DNA from: Cytobacillus pseudoceanisediminis
GTDB lineage: Bacteria; Bacillota; Bacilli; Bacillales; Cytobacillaceae
Direction of reading: 5' to 3'
Assembly (NCBI RefSeq): GCF_023516215.1
Contig: NZ_CP097349.1
Span: 2,170,001 to 2,234,000, forward strand
Length of the DNA: 64,000 nt
Position numbers and translations under genes: made by a program. The notes beneath the pieces were generated by a model. It was not told where the DNA came from and searched no databases. It saw only the letters and a program-made list of their open reading frames with translations. This document shows, piece by piece, positions 53,069-62,347 of this stretch (position 1 is the stretch's first letter; every line of letters starts with the position of its first letter).

Positions 53069-53521
53069 TTATTCATTTAGTTGAGAAATATTTGCAGGTT
53101 CAAGCTTTGTTCCATCATCCAAAATAAATACTGCTGTATTATTCTTATACTGGATAGAAACTACTCTTCCAGTTCCCTCTTCAATAATTGGCTCCTCGTT
53201 TGGTTCACTTGATTCAGTCAATTTATGCCAGGTGACATTTTTGCCTAAAAAGTTATTGTAAGTCATTAGCTGGTTCTGTTCCTGAAAAGCCACTAACTTC
53301 TCCATCGTCTTATTCATATTAGTCATCTGCTCCAATGATGAAAAGGTTGCCATCTGTGCAATAAAGTCCTTGTCATGCATAGGGTTCATTGGATCCTGGT
53401 TTTGCAGCTGTGTCATTAGAATTTTTAGAAAATCATCTTTGCCTAATATATCTGAGCCCGTTTTTCGGGGTTGGCTTTGGTAGTTTGATAGCATTAGGGA
53501 AGAATCTATTGTGTTTGCCAA
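53069..53521 (-). CDS. flgD: Flagellar hook capping protein FlgD
   Basis: Scaffold for hook polymerisation, exported and later replaced. The 150-residue protein has the N-terminal family motif [21 protein letters not shown] (in part), [17 protein letters not shown], and ends in a short beta-rich region without the long C-terminal domain of enterobacterial FlgD, as is usual in Bacillus (YlxG). It follows fliK by 12 bp. Confidence 0.94.
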   Translation of the reverse strand: MANTIDSSLMLSNYQSQPRKTGSDILGKDDFLKILMTQLQNQDPMNPMHDKDFIAQMATFSSLEQMTNMNKTMEKLVAFQEQNQLMTYNNFLGKNVTWHKLTESSEPNEEPIIEEGTGRVVSIQYKNNTAVFILDDGTKLEPANISQLNE

Positions 53522-53533
53522 TTACTATCACTC

Positions 53534-54787
53534 CTATGCTTCTGTATTAAGAAGTGCTTCTTCAAAAGAGCTGTTAAATTCGCTCTCAGGCTGCAGATCA
53601 TTCTCATCCTTGTTCTGCTGCTGCCTCTGTTCCTGCTGCTGGGGGTCCCTGTTAAAGGAGCGATCCTGCTGCGTCATTTGCTGAGAGATTTCAATTCTCT
53701 CAATCTGAATGTTTTGTGAACTGAAGGCCTGCTTTAGACCATTAATATGTGAATCAAGAATTTCTTTGGCGGAGCCAGTTGATGTAAGTATCCTGGCAAT
53801 CATTGCAGAGTCCTTTTGAATAAGCTCTATGCGCAGCGCTCCAAGATGTTCAGGATTCAGCTTGATAAATAACTTTTGTGTTCCTCCCGTTTTGAGAAAG
53901 CTGCTCTTGGATAATATGTTTTCAAATTGCTGCATAAGCTGATCTGGACTTACTGTCCTTCCCTGCGGATTCAGCAGAGCCATCTGTTCCGGTTTTGAAA
54001 ATGATTGGACCTGAACGAATCCCTGCAAAGCAGTTTCCGGTCTGTTAATGATTTTATAGGCTCCCTTACCCAAATTTTCATTAGCAGAGCTATTTTGTTG
54101 TTTTGCAGTGTTTAATTCGTTTGCAAGCGGGGTAAAAACCTTTTGTATCATACTGCCTTTATCAACAGAAGTACTGTTTATTAACCCATCAATTTTTACT
54201 TGGACATGATTTAGAAATTCCTTCAGATTGATTTTGCTGCTGAAAAAATCCTTCTTTGCAGACAGAATATCAAACAATTTCAAAGCTTTTAATGCTCCGC
54301 TAAAATCTTTTCCCTGCAGGATCATGCCTTCTTTCTGATCAAAATTTGAGATTGCTGAAATTAATAATTGGATTTTGCTGACACCATCTAAATCTTCTAC
54401 AGAATATACATCTTCAAGCTTTACACCCGGCAGAACCTGGTCCATAAAACCCTCCAGCATCTGCACCAATTCTTCCTGTGAAAGATTTAGCTGCTCTGAA
54501 ATGACCACTATAATGTCAGATTCTGTTTGCAGGGAAATCTTCTCCAAAAGCCCACTTCCGTTTTCTAATTCGGTGATCTCACTCACTTTAAGAAACTCCA
54601 TTAATTCTTTTAACTGTTCGATCTTCTCCTCATCAGCTGCTGCAGGTAAGCTTTCTGCTTGCGGTTTGGCAGTTCCGGTTAAAGAAAAGAAAAGACTCCC
54701 AAAACCAGTGCTGCTCATATCTTGAAGAGATCTTTTATCTTCCGATGAATATTGTGCCTGAATAAATCCTAATCCTCCGATTTGCAC
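53534..54787 (-). CDS. fliK: Flagellar hook-length control protein FliK
   Basis: Exported molecular ruler that ends hook growth via FlhB. The 417-residue protein has a long, poorly conserved N-terminal part and a C-terminal FliK_C domain (about 290-375) with LFIKLNPEHLGALRIEL. The tail is rich in Gln and Asn (RDPQQQEQRQQQNKDEN). Assignment rests on the C-terminal motif and place between ylxF and flgD. Confidence 0.92.
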   Translation of the reverse strand: MQIGGLGFIQAQYSSEDKRSLQDMSSTGFGSLFFSLTGTAKPQAESLPAAADEEKIEQLKELMEFLKVSEITELENGSGLLEKISLQTESDIIVVISEQLNLSQEELVQMLEGFMDQVLPGVKLEDVYSVEDLDGVSKIQLLISAISNFDQKEGMILQGKDFSGALKALKLFDILSAKKDFFSSKINLKEFLNHVQVKIDGLINSTSVDKGSMIQKVFTPLANELNTAKQQNSSANENLGKGAYKIINRPETALQGFVQVQSFSKPEQMALLNPQGRTVSPDQLMQQFENILSKSSFLKTGGTQKLFIKLNPEHLGALRIELIQKDSAMIARILTSTGSAKEILDSHINGLKQAFSSQNIQIERIEISQQMTQQDRSFNRDPQQQEQRQQQNKDENDLQPESEFNSSFEEALLNTEA

Positions 54788-54816
54788 TTAAATTCACCTC
54801 CTCTCAAGACTTTTTG

Positions 54817-55428
54817 TTAATTATTCGAACCGCTTTTTTCTTTGGCAGCGGTCAGGAGTGCTGTATACCGTGCTGCATCCTCCGGGTTCATCTTCTCCAT
54901 AATGGCAGCCAGCGTGTCAGAATTAACATTTGATAATATTTTTACAGCTTCTTCATCCTTCATCTCTGTTAAAATGGGTGCTGCTTTTTTAGCGGAAATA
55001 TTTTCATAGGTCTTTACGATATCTTTAAATGCTCGCTTGTTTTCTTCCTTTATTGCCGTAAGCTCGTTGATTTCTTCTTCCAGCCTCTGCTTTTCGAGCC
55101 CTGCTCTTTCTAATTCCAGGTCTTTGCTGTCAAGCTGGCTTTCCAGTTGAGATATCCTTGCTTCTCGATCCTTAACTTCTGCCTGCAGTCCGATGAGCTC
55201 CTCCTCCATCACTTCCTGTGAATGGGATTTCTTGTCATCAAAAACGGAAGCTAAAAATGGCACCTTTTGGCTATATTCTCTGGCTGTTTCAAAAATATTG
55301 TTTCCTGATAATGTAAAAACCAGCAGGGCTACAGTTATTCCAAAAAGGATCGGAATCAAGAAAACGAATATAAACCATTGAAACCTGCTTGTTTTGGGTG
55401 TCTCTTGTTCTTCTGGCATTCTTTCCAT
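54817..55428 (-). CDS. ylxF: MgtE-N-domain membrane protein YlxF
   Basis: Protein of 203 residues with one membrane helix (about 17-41), a long coiled coil (about 75-135) and a C-terminal MgtE intracellular N-domain-like region (KKAAPILTEMKDEEAVKILSNV, DTLAAIMEKMNPEDAARYTALL). The gene lies between fliJ and fliK as in B. subtilis. FliG shares a similar repeat fold, but the role of YlxF is not established. Confidence 0.92.
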   Translation of the reverse strand: MERMPEEQETPKTSRFQWFIFVFLIPILFGITVALLVFTLSGNNIFETAREYSQKVPFLASVFDDKKSHSQEVMEEELIGLQAEVKDREARISQLESQLDSKDLELERAGLEKQRLEEEINELTAIKEENKRAFKDIVKTYENISAKKAAPILTEMKDEEAVKILSNVNSDTLAAIMEKMNPEDAARYTALLTAAKEKSGSNN

Positions 55429-55436
55429 TTAACCAC

Positions 55437-55880
55437 CTAATTTCCTCGATTCATATACAGCTGAATCGAGATATCATCCATTTGCCTTCCTTCTGCTTGT
55501 TTCATGCTTTCCAAAAAGCCAGTTAAATCTTTTTCCTGCATTTTTTCATATTTCTTTACTTCAATATTCTTTTCCATTAGTTTTTCCTGCTGGAAATTCA
55601 TTTGGGTTCGCGCATTGGCGACCATTTTTTGATAATGGTCAATGGTTTTTTCAAGGCTGCTCACAAAATGCTGGTGATGCCTGATTTCCTGAACCGGAAG
55701 ACCTTCAGCCAGTCTTGATTGCTGATATTCCTCCAGATCCTCTTTCTTTTTCAGAAGATCGTACAGTTTCCTGGCAGTTTCTTCAAATCGTTTGACAGCC
55801 TGATTGTATACATCAAACGCCTGATCTTTTTCTCTTTCTTTTATCTTCAAGATTTTATTGAACTTAAATTGATACTGCAA
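55437..55880 (-). CDS. fliJ: Flagellar export chaperone FliJ
   Basis: Soluble all-helical protein of 147 residues, coiled coil over most of its length, starting MQYQFKFNKILKIKEREKDQA. It forms the stalk-like partner of the FliI ATPase ring. It follows fliI by three bases and matches the order in B. subtilis. Confidence 0.93.
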   Translation of the reverse strand: MQYQFKFNKILKIKEREKDQAFDVYNQAVKRFEETARKLYDLLKKKEDLEEYQQSRLAEGLPVQEIRHHQHFVSSLEKTIDHYQKMVANARTQMNFQQEKLMEKNIEVKKYEKMQEKDLTGFLESMKQAEGRQMDDISIQLYMNRGN

Positions 55881-55883
55881 TTT

Positions 55884-57200
55884 TTATTCCCCTTTTCCAG
55901 CTAATCCTTTTAATTGGCCAATGCTTTCCAAGATAGAAATTTTTTCATTCGTTTCTTGTTTCAAGAAAGAGATAATCGAAGGATATAATCGAATGGCTTC
56001 GTCTATTTCCATCGATGATCCGCGCTTGTAGGCTCCAATATTAATCAAATCCTCTGCATTTATATATGTGCTAAGCAGTTCCCTTACTTTTTCTGCTGAT
56101 TTAATATGGGAGGCATCTGCAATATGGTTCATAACCCGGCTTACACTTTTCAGGACATTAATAGCCGGATATTGCCCTTTGTTCGCTAACGCCCGATCCA
56201 GAACAAAGTGTCCATCCAGGATTCCCCTGACTGTATCAGCGATTGGTTCATTCATGTCGTCACCGTCGACCAATACGGTATAAAATGCAGTTATAGAGCC
56301 ATATTCATTTGTTCCTGTTCTTTCAAGCAGCTTAGGAAGAACAGCGAAAACCGAAGGTGTATATCCTTTTGTTGTTGGCGGTTCACCGACTGCGAGGCCG
56401 ACTTCACGCTGCGCCATAGCCACCCTGGTTACTGAATCCATCATTAACATGACATTTAAGCCTTTGTCCCTGAAATACTCAGCAATTGCTGTGGCAGTGT
56501 ATGCACCTTTAATTCTCATGAGTGCCGGCTGGTCTGACGTAGCTGCCACCACGATGGACCTTTTTAATCCTTCCGGGCCGAGATCCCTCTCAATAAACTC
56601 CCTAACCTCTCTGCCCCTCTCACCAATAAGTGCTATCACATTTAAATCTGCATTAGTATTGCGGGCTATCATTCCAAGAAGTGTACTTTTTCCGACACCG
56701 CTTCCGGCAAATATCCCGACCCGCTGCCCGTTTCCAACTGTCAGCATGCTATCGATCATCCTTACTCCTACTTCAATAGGTTCAGAGATTGGCGGTCTTT
56801 TCAAAGGATTAGGAGGCGTTTGTTCGGTTAGTACTGGCGTTAAACCCTTTGGCAAATTTCCCCCATCAAGAGGCTGTCCCAGTGAGTCTATTGCCTTTCC
56901 TATAAGAGCAGGACCAATTTTCACCTCAAGAGGTCTCGAGGTTGTCTCGACAAGAGAGCCTGGTGAAATATCCTGTACGTCTGTATAAGGCATAAGAATC
57001 ACATTCTCATTCTTGAAACCGACTACTTCAGCCTGGATCCTTCTTGTCCGTCCTTTGCCAATATGAATAATGCATACATCCCCTATTGAACTTTCCGGAC
57101 CTTGAGACTCAATCATCAAACCGACTACTCTTTTTACTCTGCCAAAACGCTTAAAGCTATCAATTTTATCCACCTCGTGGATCAGCTGTTCAAGTTTCAA
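55884..57200 (-). CDS. fliI: Flagellum-specific export ATPase FliI
   Basis: F1-beta-like ATPase energising export. The 438-residue protein has Walker A GSGVGKST (166-173), GERGREVREFIERDLG, and LMMDSVTRVAMAQREVGLAVGEPP in the Walker B region. The C-terminal domain has ISFLKQETNEKISILESIGQL. The start overlaps the fliH stop by four bases. Confidence 0.97.
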   Translation of the reverse strand: MKLEQLIHEVDKIDSFKRFGRVKRVVGLMIESQGPESSIGDVCIIHIGKGRTRRIQAEVVGFKNENVILMPYTDVQDISPGSLVETTSRPLEVKIGPALIGKAIDSLGQPLDGGNLPKGLTPVLTEQTPPNPLKRPPISEPIEVGVRMIDSMLTVGNGQRVGIFAGSGVGKSTLLGMIARNTNADLNVIALIGERGREVREFIERDLGPEGLKRSIVVAATSDQPALMRIKGAYTATAIAEYFRDKGLNVMLMMDSVTRVAMAQREVGLAVGEPPTTKGYTPSVFAVLPKLLERTGTNEYGSITAFYTVLVDGDDMNEPIADTVRGILDGHFVLDRALANKGQYPAINVLKSVSRVMNHIADASHIKSAEKVRELLSTYINAEDLINIGAYKRGSSMEIDEAIRLYPSIISFLKQETNEKISILESIGQLKGLAGKGE

Positions 57201-57982
57201 TTGAGTTCACTCTCCAGCATCTCAAAGAGTTTTCTTTTTATTTCTTCTAACTGGCTGTCAACACTGGCCTCAATTCGTCCATTTGCTGATTCAATAATGC
57301 AGCTTGTGTTGCTTAGTTCCTCATTTGGATATATATATAAATCTGTCTCTTTTGGAAATACCCTGGTTAGTTCGTCCTTATGGGATAGAATCATATCATA
57401 ATGCATAGGGTGTACATGGAGCTGAATCTCAGTGTATTCTCTCGCTTCCTTTATTGCTCTTTTTACAATGGAAAGGAATTTGTCACTATTTTGTTCAAGA
57501 ACTTCTCCAAGAATTCTTTCTGCAACCTTTAACCCCAAATTTAGAATGGTCTGTTCTGATGATTCGATATGCTGCTGATAATCATGTTTGGCTGAGTTTA
57601 CAACTTCTCTTGCCATATGAATCAGTTCGCTGTATTCCCGGAGACCGCTTTGTCTGCCTTCATCAGCTCCAGCAGCAAATCCCTCAGAGCGGGCTTCCTC
57701 AAGAACCTTTTGTTTTTCCTTTTCTAGCGCTCCTAGCTGCTCCTCAATTTGCCGTGTCATATTTTCTGAATCTACTCTCGCAGTATTCACAATCCTTTCA
57801 GCTTCCTCACGGGCACTTTTCAGCATGGCCTGAAGTTCTTCGTCAGTTCTAACCGCGTTTTGCTCCATTGCATCAGCAATTTGATTTGAATTGCTTTGCA
57901 GAAGTCTAATAGAAATGACTTTCTTTTCTTCTTTCGGCACTGCGGAAGAATATGATTTAATAAGCCTAGACAATAATATCAT
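57197..57982 (-). CDS. fliH: Flagellar export regulator FliH
   Basis: Stator-like partner of FliI, similar to the b/delta subunits of F-ATPases. The 261-residue protein has a central charged coiled coil (about 45-130) and a C-terminal domain with LGLKVAERILGEVLEQN. The start at 57982 lies inside the last codons of fliG (17-base overlap), a likely coupling. Confidence 0.92.
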   Translation of the reverse strand: MILLSRLIKSYSSAVPKEEKKVISIRLLQSNSNQIADAMEQNAVRTDEELQAMLKSAREEAERIVNTARVDSENMTRQIEEQLGALEKEKQKVLEEARSEGFAAGADEGRQSGLREYSELIHMAREVVNSAKHDYQQHIESSEQTILNLGLKVAERILGEVLEQNSDKFLSIVKRAIKEAREYTEIQLHVHPMHYDMILSHKDELTRVFPKETDLYIYPNEELSNTSCIIESANGRIEASVDSQLEEIKRKLFEMLESELN

Positions 57983-58982
57983 CCCCTCCGCCGCGAGCGA
58001 CGATGATCTCTCCTGATTCTTCTAGTCTTCGGATAATGCCGACTATTCTTGATTGAGCTTCCTCAACATCTCTTAATCTTACAGGACCCATATATTCCAT
58101 CTCGTCCTTAAAGGTTTCAACCATTCTGGATGACATATTTTTAAAGACGATTTCCTTAACTTCATCACTGGACACCTTCAATGAAAGCATGAGGTCCTCA
58201 CTTTCACAGTCGCGGATAACACGCTGGATGGCGCGGCTATCAAGCGTTACGATGTCCTCAAATACAAACATTCTCTTCTTAATTTCCTCAGCAAGCTCTG
58301 GATCCTGAATCTCCAGTGCATCCAGAATAGTCCTTTCTGTCGCCCGGTCAACCCCATTAAGAACATCGACAACTGATTCAATTCCGCCAGTCTGAGTATA
58401 ATCCTGTGTTACAGTAGAAGACAGCTTTCTCTCGAGAATCTGTTCAACTTCATTGATAATTTCCGGAGATGTACTATCCATAACGGCAATCCTTCTTGCA
58501 ATATCCGCCTGCATTTCCTGCGGCAGCTCTGACAGGATTTGCCCGGCCTGCGCTGGATCCAGATAGGACAAGATCAATGAGATTGTTTGCGGATGTTCAT
58601 TTTGTATGAAATTCAAAATTTGTGCCGGATCTGCCTTTCTGGCAAAATCGAATGGCCTTACCTGAAGGGAAGACGTCAATCTGTTAATAATGGCTGAAGC
58701 CTGCTCGGTGCCAAGTGCTTTCTCGAGAACTGTTTTCGCATAACCAATACCGCCCTGAGAGATATAGTCCTGTGCCAGTGCAATTTGATGGAATTCTTCA
58801 AGTATTTCTTCTTTAGCAAACGAATCAACTTTTCTGACCCCGGAGATTTCCAGTGTAAGCTTCTCAATTTCATCCTCGCTTAAATGTTTATAAACAGAGG
58901 ATGCAACATCAGGACCAAGTGAAATAAGAAGAATTGCCGCTTTTTGTTTACCTGTTAGTTCTCTTTGCTCTTTTTTTGGCAT
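57966..58982 (-). CDS. fliG: Flagellar motor switch protein FliG
   Basis: Torque-generating C-ring protein, 338 residues. N-terminal domain has GKQKAAILLISLGPD; the middle has the EHPQT motif in FIQNEHPQTISLIL near residue 125; the C-terminal torque domain has MFVFEDIVTLDSRAIQRVIRD. It follows fliF by 12 bp. It is intact. Confidence 0.97.
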   Translation of the reverse strand: MPKKEQRELTGKQKAAILLISLGPDVASSVYKHLSEDEIEKLTLEISGVRKVDSFAKEEILEEFHQIALAQDYISQGGIGYAKTVLEKALGTEQASAIINRLTSSLQVRPFDFARKADPAQILNFIQNEHPQTISLILSYLDPAQAGQILSELPQEMQADIARRIAVMDSTSPEIINEVEQILERKLSSTVTQDYTQTGGIESVVDVLNGVDRATERTILDALEIQDPELAEEIKKRMFVFEDIVTLDSRAIQRVIRDCESEDLMLSLKVSSDEVKEIVFKNMSSRMVETFKDEMEYMGPVRLRDVEEAQSRIVGIIRRLEESGEIIVARGGGDDIIV

Positions 58983-58994
58983 TTTTCATCCTCC

Positions 58995-60596
58995 TTAGTC
59001 TTCTGCGATCCAAGTGCGAAGCAGTTTTGCAAAGTCTTCAGGCTTTTCCTTCGCCATTTTTTCCAGCTGCTTGCGTCTCACTGTACTTTCTGTTTCATGC
59101 TCTTCATTTACATCCGGAAGATTGAATGTCTCTGCAGTTTGTACTTCCATCTCTTCTTCTTGCTTCTGCCTCTTTCTCGCTTTAACAAAAAGGAAGATTA
59201 ATAGAACAATGATTAAAAGCAGTACTCCTCCGATTGCATAAATCCACCAAGGAATGCTGGTGCTTGTCTCATTTGTGAACTCAACTTTACCATTGAAAGG
59301 CTGTACTGAGACGACAATCTTATCCTGAATTGCCTCATCTGTTAATTCTGCATCAGCTGCAGCATCCTTATTAATGGTTGTACGAACAACAGTCCCAAGT
59401 ATCTGGGTAATATCATTAATTCTTTCCTGCGGAAGTGATGCAGGATCATCTGCCGTCGGCGGCTCCACCATTACCTGAATGCCTAGGTCTCTGACTTTAT
59501 ACGGGCTTTCGACAATTTCCCTGCGGATTTTATTTACTTCATTATTAATAGTCTCTTCTATCCGTTCATAATCACCGCTTGAATCCCCGGTCGCTACATA
59601 TGAATCTGTCCCAGCTGGTTCATCGTTTCCTCCCAGCGCCGGAGTTCCTCCTGCCCCTTCGCCATTGCCGGTAAAAGTCTCCGTAATCTTTTGAGCACTG
59701 ATAGCTATACCTTCCATATTTTCTTCATCAACAGGCGTAACCAGGTTTTCTTCCCTGTTTTCCTGTGTGAAGTCAATATCAGCGGTTACAGATACAACAA
59801 CCTTATCCTGCCCCATTAAAGTGCCCAGCATATTTTGCACCTGGCGCTGTACATCGCGTTCTATTTCTTTTTTAATTTCGTGCTGTGCTGCAAAAGTGCT
59901 TTCTGATGAAGAATTTTGTTTATTTTTTAAGTCAAAATACTCAAAAAACTGATTGGTAATGACGATATTATCAGTGGGAAGATTTGGTATACTTTTCGCA
60001 GCCAGGTGATAAAGCGCCTGGATTTGCGATTCTTCAAATTGATAGCCTGGCTTGGTGTTAAGAACAATAGAGGCAGATGCTTCCTCCGAAGAATCATTTA
60101 CAAAGATGCCTTTCTCCGGAAGGTTAATCATTACCTTGGCATCGTTTACTCCATCGATCCCTTTCATCAAATTCGCAAGCTCAGTCTGCATTGCTTCAAG
60201 CTTTAGTACATTAAATTCGTTTTCAGTCATACCGATGCCGGCATTCTGGCTGAAAAATGAGTAATCAATGCTTCCGGATTTCGGAATTCCTTCAGCTGCC
60301 AGTTCCACTTTCAGAGTATCCACTACCTCTTCAGGTACTTTGATCGTTGTTCCCCCATCTGCAATTTCAGATACAACGCCCCTGGTATCGAGACTTTCTT
60401 TGATCGTCCCAGTCTCCGAGGGTGTTAAATTGCTATAAAGAGGAACTAGAGTAGTCCTGGTACTTAGGAATGCGGCAGCCGCAATCAGCAATATACATAT
60501 CGCAGCGGCACCAATCATAACCGTCTTTTGTTTTTTTGTCCTGCTGCTCCAGTATTCTTTCACTTTACCTATATATCTCTGTAGTGTCTCATTCAT
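58995..60596 (-). CDS. fliF: Flagellar MS-ring protein FliF
   Basis: Forms the basal MS ring in the membrane. The 533-residue protein has two transmembrane helices (about 26-46 and 440-462) flanking periplasmic-type ring-building domains (LVPLYSNLTPSETGTIKESL; AKVMINLPEKGIFVNDSSEEASASIVL in parts). The C-terminal tail that binds FliG includes KPEDFAKLLRTWIAED. Confidence 0.96.
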   Translation of the reverse strand: MNETLQRYIGKVKEYWSSRTKKQKTVMIGAAAICILLIAAAAFLSTRTTLVPLYSNLTPSETGTIKESLDTRGVVSEIADGGTTIKVPEEVVDTLKVELAAEGIPKSGSIDYSFFSQNAGIGMTENEFNVLKLEAMQTELANLMKGIDGVNDAKVMINLPEKGIFVNDSSEEASASIVLNTKPGYQFEESQIQALYHLAAKSIPNLPTDNIVITNQFFEYFDLKNKQNSSSESTFAAQHEIKKEIERDVQRQVQNMLGTLMGQDKVVVSVTADIDFTQENREENLVTPVDEENMEGIAISAQKITETFTGNGEGAGGTPALGGNDEPAGTDSYVATGDSSGDYERIEETINNEVNKIRREIVESPYKVRDLGIQVMVEPPTADDPASLPQERINDITQILGTVVRTTINKDAAADAELTDEAIQDKIVVSVQPFNGKVEFTNETSTSIPWWIYAIGGVLLLIIVLLIFLFVKARKRQKQEEEMEVQTAETFNLPDVNEEHETESTVRRKQLEKMAKEKPEDFAKLLRTWIAED

Positions 60597-60671
60597 TACA
60601 ATCCTCCGGTTATTCTGTCTAAGCTAATAACCGCCATAACTAGTTTTTAGCTTTAATCATTTTCATTCATG

Positions 60672-60717
60672 AAAAAATTGAAAAAATCTCACCATAAGTG
60701 GATCCTTTCAATTTTTT
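60672..60717. repeat. AT-rich inverted repeat between fliE and fliF
   Basis: AAAAAATTGAAA at 60672-60683 and TTTCAATTTTTT at 60706-60717 form a 12-base stem with a 22-base loop. It lies in the unusually long 152-bp spacer (60597-60748) inside the operon. On the minus strand the stem's 3' arm is T-rich, as in a weak terminator or attenuator. Confidence 0.5.
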
Positions 60718-60748
60718 TAATTTTTATTCCAAGGGAACAGCTGTAAAA

Positions 60749-61054
60749 TTAAACTTGCATTCTCATCGCTTCCTGATAAGCTTCAATTACTTTATTTCTG
60801 ATTTCCAGTGCAGCCTGCATTGTAATGCTCGCTTTCTGTGATGTAATCATCACCTGGTGAAGATCGACATTTTCTCCCTTTGCTAGCTTTTCAGTCATAA
60901 CATCTGACTGAATCTGTGCATTATTAATTTTTTCAATTGATTGCTTTAAAACGGACGAAAAACTTTGCTGAGCATCGAATGCTGTATATGTATGAGTCTT
61001 TTGATTTTCAGCAGGCTTTAAAGCATTCACTGGCATAAAAGTTACATTATTCAT
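60749..61054 (-). CDS. fliE: Flagellar hook-basal body protein FliE
   Basis: Rod-to-MS-ring adaptor, the first exported rod protein. The 101-residue protein has FDAQQSFSSVLKQSIEKINNAQIQSD and the C-terminal motif LHQVMITSQKASITMQAALEIRNKVIEAYQEAMRMQV, described as the two conserved helices. It follows flgC by 12 bp. Confidence 0.95.
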   Translation of the reverse strand: MNNVTFMPVNALKPAENQKTHTYTAFDAQQSFSSVLKQSIEKINNAQIQSDVMTEKLAKGENVDLHQVMITSQKASITMQAALEIRNKVIEAYQEAMRMQV

Positions 61055-61066
61055 TTAACGTTCTCC

Positions 61067-61519
61067 TTATTTGCCGATTTCCAAGGCTTTCATCATCATG
61101 CCTTTAGAGGCATTAAAAACAGTTACATTGGCTTCATAAGATCTTGTCGCACTAATTAGATCCGTCATTTCTCTTAAAGGGTCCACATTTGGCATTTCAA
61201 CATATCCATCCTCATTAGCATCGGCATGGGTGGGATCATAAACCATTTTAGTTGGCGTCTCCCGATCTTCTACAATTCTTGATACCTTTACACCGTTTCC
61301 TGCAGAGCTTTCGCCTCTTCGGCTCATTGCCATATTTAAAAAAGATGAAAATTGTCCTTCTTTCGGTTCCAATACTACTGATTTCCTTCTGTAGGGTCCA
61401 TCTCCATTCACACTTCTGGTAGAGTCCGCATTGGCCATATTAGAAGAAATTACATCCATGCGGAGCCTTTGGGCAGTAAGTGCCGATGCTGTGTTATTCA
61501 TACTATGAAACATAGACAT
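61067..61519 (-). CDS. flgC: Flagellar basal-body rod protein FlgC
   Basis: Proximal rod protein, 150 residues, with the N-terminal rod motif LTAQRLRMDVISSNMANADST and C-terminal DPLREMTDLISATRSYEANVTVFNASKGMMMKALEIGK-type ends (conserved blocks). It follows flgB by two bases. It is intact. Confidence 0.97.
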   Translation of the reverse strand: MSMFHSMNNTASALTAQRLRMDVISSNMANADSTRSVNGDGPYRRKSVVLEPKEGQFSSFLNMAMSRRGESSAGNGVKVSRIVEDRETPTKMVYDPTHADANEDGYVEMPNVDPLREMTDLISATRSYEANVTVFNASKGMMMKALEIGK

Positions 61520-61521
61520 TA

Positions 61522-61917
61522 CTATTTTCCTCCCCGCAATACATTCTGCAGACTAGAAAACTTGCCGCTAACCCGTTCAATCACTGCATTATAGTAAATC
61601 TGATTTGTAGCTAATTCCGCCATTTCCTTATCTACATCTACACTATTGCCATTATGATTGTAAGAAGCATTGCGTTTTGTAATTACACCTTGCGCTGAGG
61701 ATAATCCATTCTTAAAATCGTAATGCCTGATGTCACTTTTGTTTGCTTCCATTGATCCTTCTAGAGCGCTCTGAAAAGCCTCTTTAAAGCTTGCATCTTT
61801 TGCTTTATAGTTTGGAGTGTCTGCATTTGCAATATTTTGAGATATTACCTTTTGCTTCAGCGAAGAGTAATCCAATGCTTTTTCTAAAGTTGATATAGTG
61901 CCTGAAAACAGTTTCAA
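61522..61917 (-). CDS. flgB: Flagellar basal-body rod protein FlgB
   Basis: Proximal rod protein, 131 residues, first gene of the fla/che operon. It has LKQKVISQNIANADTPNYKAK near residue 20 and SVDVDKEMAELATNQIYYNAVIERV. The start is TTG 61917 with GAGGTG upstream; the nearby ATG is out of frame. The 89-bp leader lies behind the sigma-A promoter at 62007-62035. Confidence 0.96.
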   Translation of the reverse strand: MKLFSGTISTLEKALDYSSLKQKVISQNIANADTPNYKAKDASFKEAFQSALEGSMEANKSDIRHYDFKNGLSSAQGVITKRNASYNHNGNSVDVDKEMAELATNQIYYNAVIERVSGKFSSLQNVLRGGK

Positions 61918-62006
61918 TCATAACACCTCATATAAAAACAATTTTTATCATGGTAATTATTGTAGAAATTTGGTGATAATGGACAAATTATGTCATCATA
62001 AACATT

Positions 62007-62035
62007 ATTGTAATGAATATGAAATAATATGTCTA
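62007..62035 (-). promoter_or_regulatory. Sigma-A promoter of the fla/che operon
   Basis: TAGACA at 62030-62035 and TACAAT at 62007-62012 on the minus strand are exactly 17 bases apart; each matches five of six consensus positions. It is about 90 bp before flgB and beyond the codY terminator, where the operon promoter should be. I found no FliA-type (TAAA, 15, GCCGATAT) box. A weak CodY-like palindrome lies at 62071-62085. The rest of 62086-62305 is AT-rich with nothing I can name. Confidence 0.7.
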
Positions 62036-62070
62036 TGAACATAAGGTTAATTTTAATGATTCTTTTGTCC

Positions 62071-62085
62071 TATTTTCCGCAAATC
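62071..62085. promoter_or_regulatory. codY box: Possible CodY box upstream of the fla/che promoter
   Basis: TATTTTCCGCAAATC compared with the CodY consensus AATTTTCWGAAAATT has about five mismatches by position, keeping the TTTTC-G-AAA core. CodY is known to repress fla/che in B. subtilis. In AT-rich DNA such partial matches are common, so this is only a candidate. Confidence 0.2.
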
Positions 62086-62305
62086 CTTTAAATATGCTGA
62101 AAGTTATATTGATTTATTTCTATTAATTACCAATGGCACATGATTCTTTCTCCCAACTGAAATTTACCTACATCCTCTTCGTGGTTCTTTTGAACTATCT
62201 ATTATAAACATGGCAAATGCTTATAATGTAAAATAAGTCTAAAATCCTTATAAAAAATGATAAAAATGCATAAATTTACCAACAGCTTATGTAATCTATT
62301 TGTAA

Positions 62306-62337
62306 TAAAAAAACCCGTCATTTAAGGACGGGTTTTA
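62306..62337 (-). terminator. Intrinsic terminator after codY
   Basis: Perfect ten-base stem (AAAACCCGTC/GACGGGTTTT, 62311-62320 with 62328-62337) and a seven-base loop, running into TTTTTTTATTAC on the minus strand. It is ten bases past the codY stop and separates codY from the fla/che operon. Confidence 0.9.
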
Positions 62338-62347
62338 GAGGACTATA

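Noticed and set aside
56449..56988. 179-codon plus-strand frame opposite fliI
   Set aside because: Antisense to the FliI ATPase core; no start context or family resemblance.
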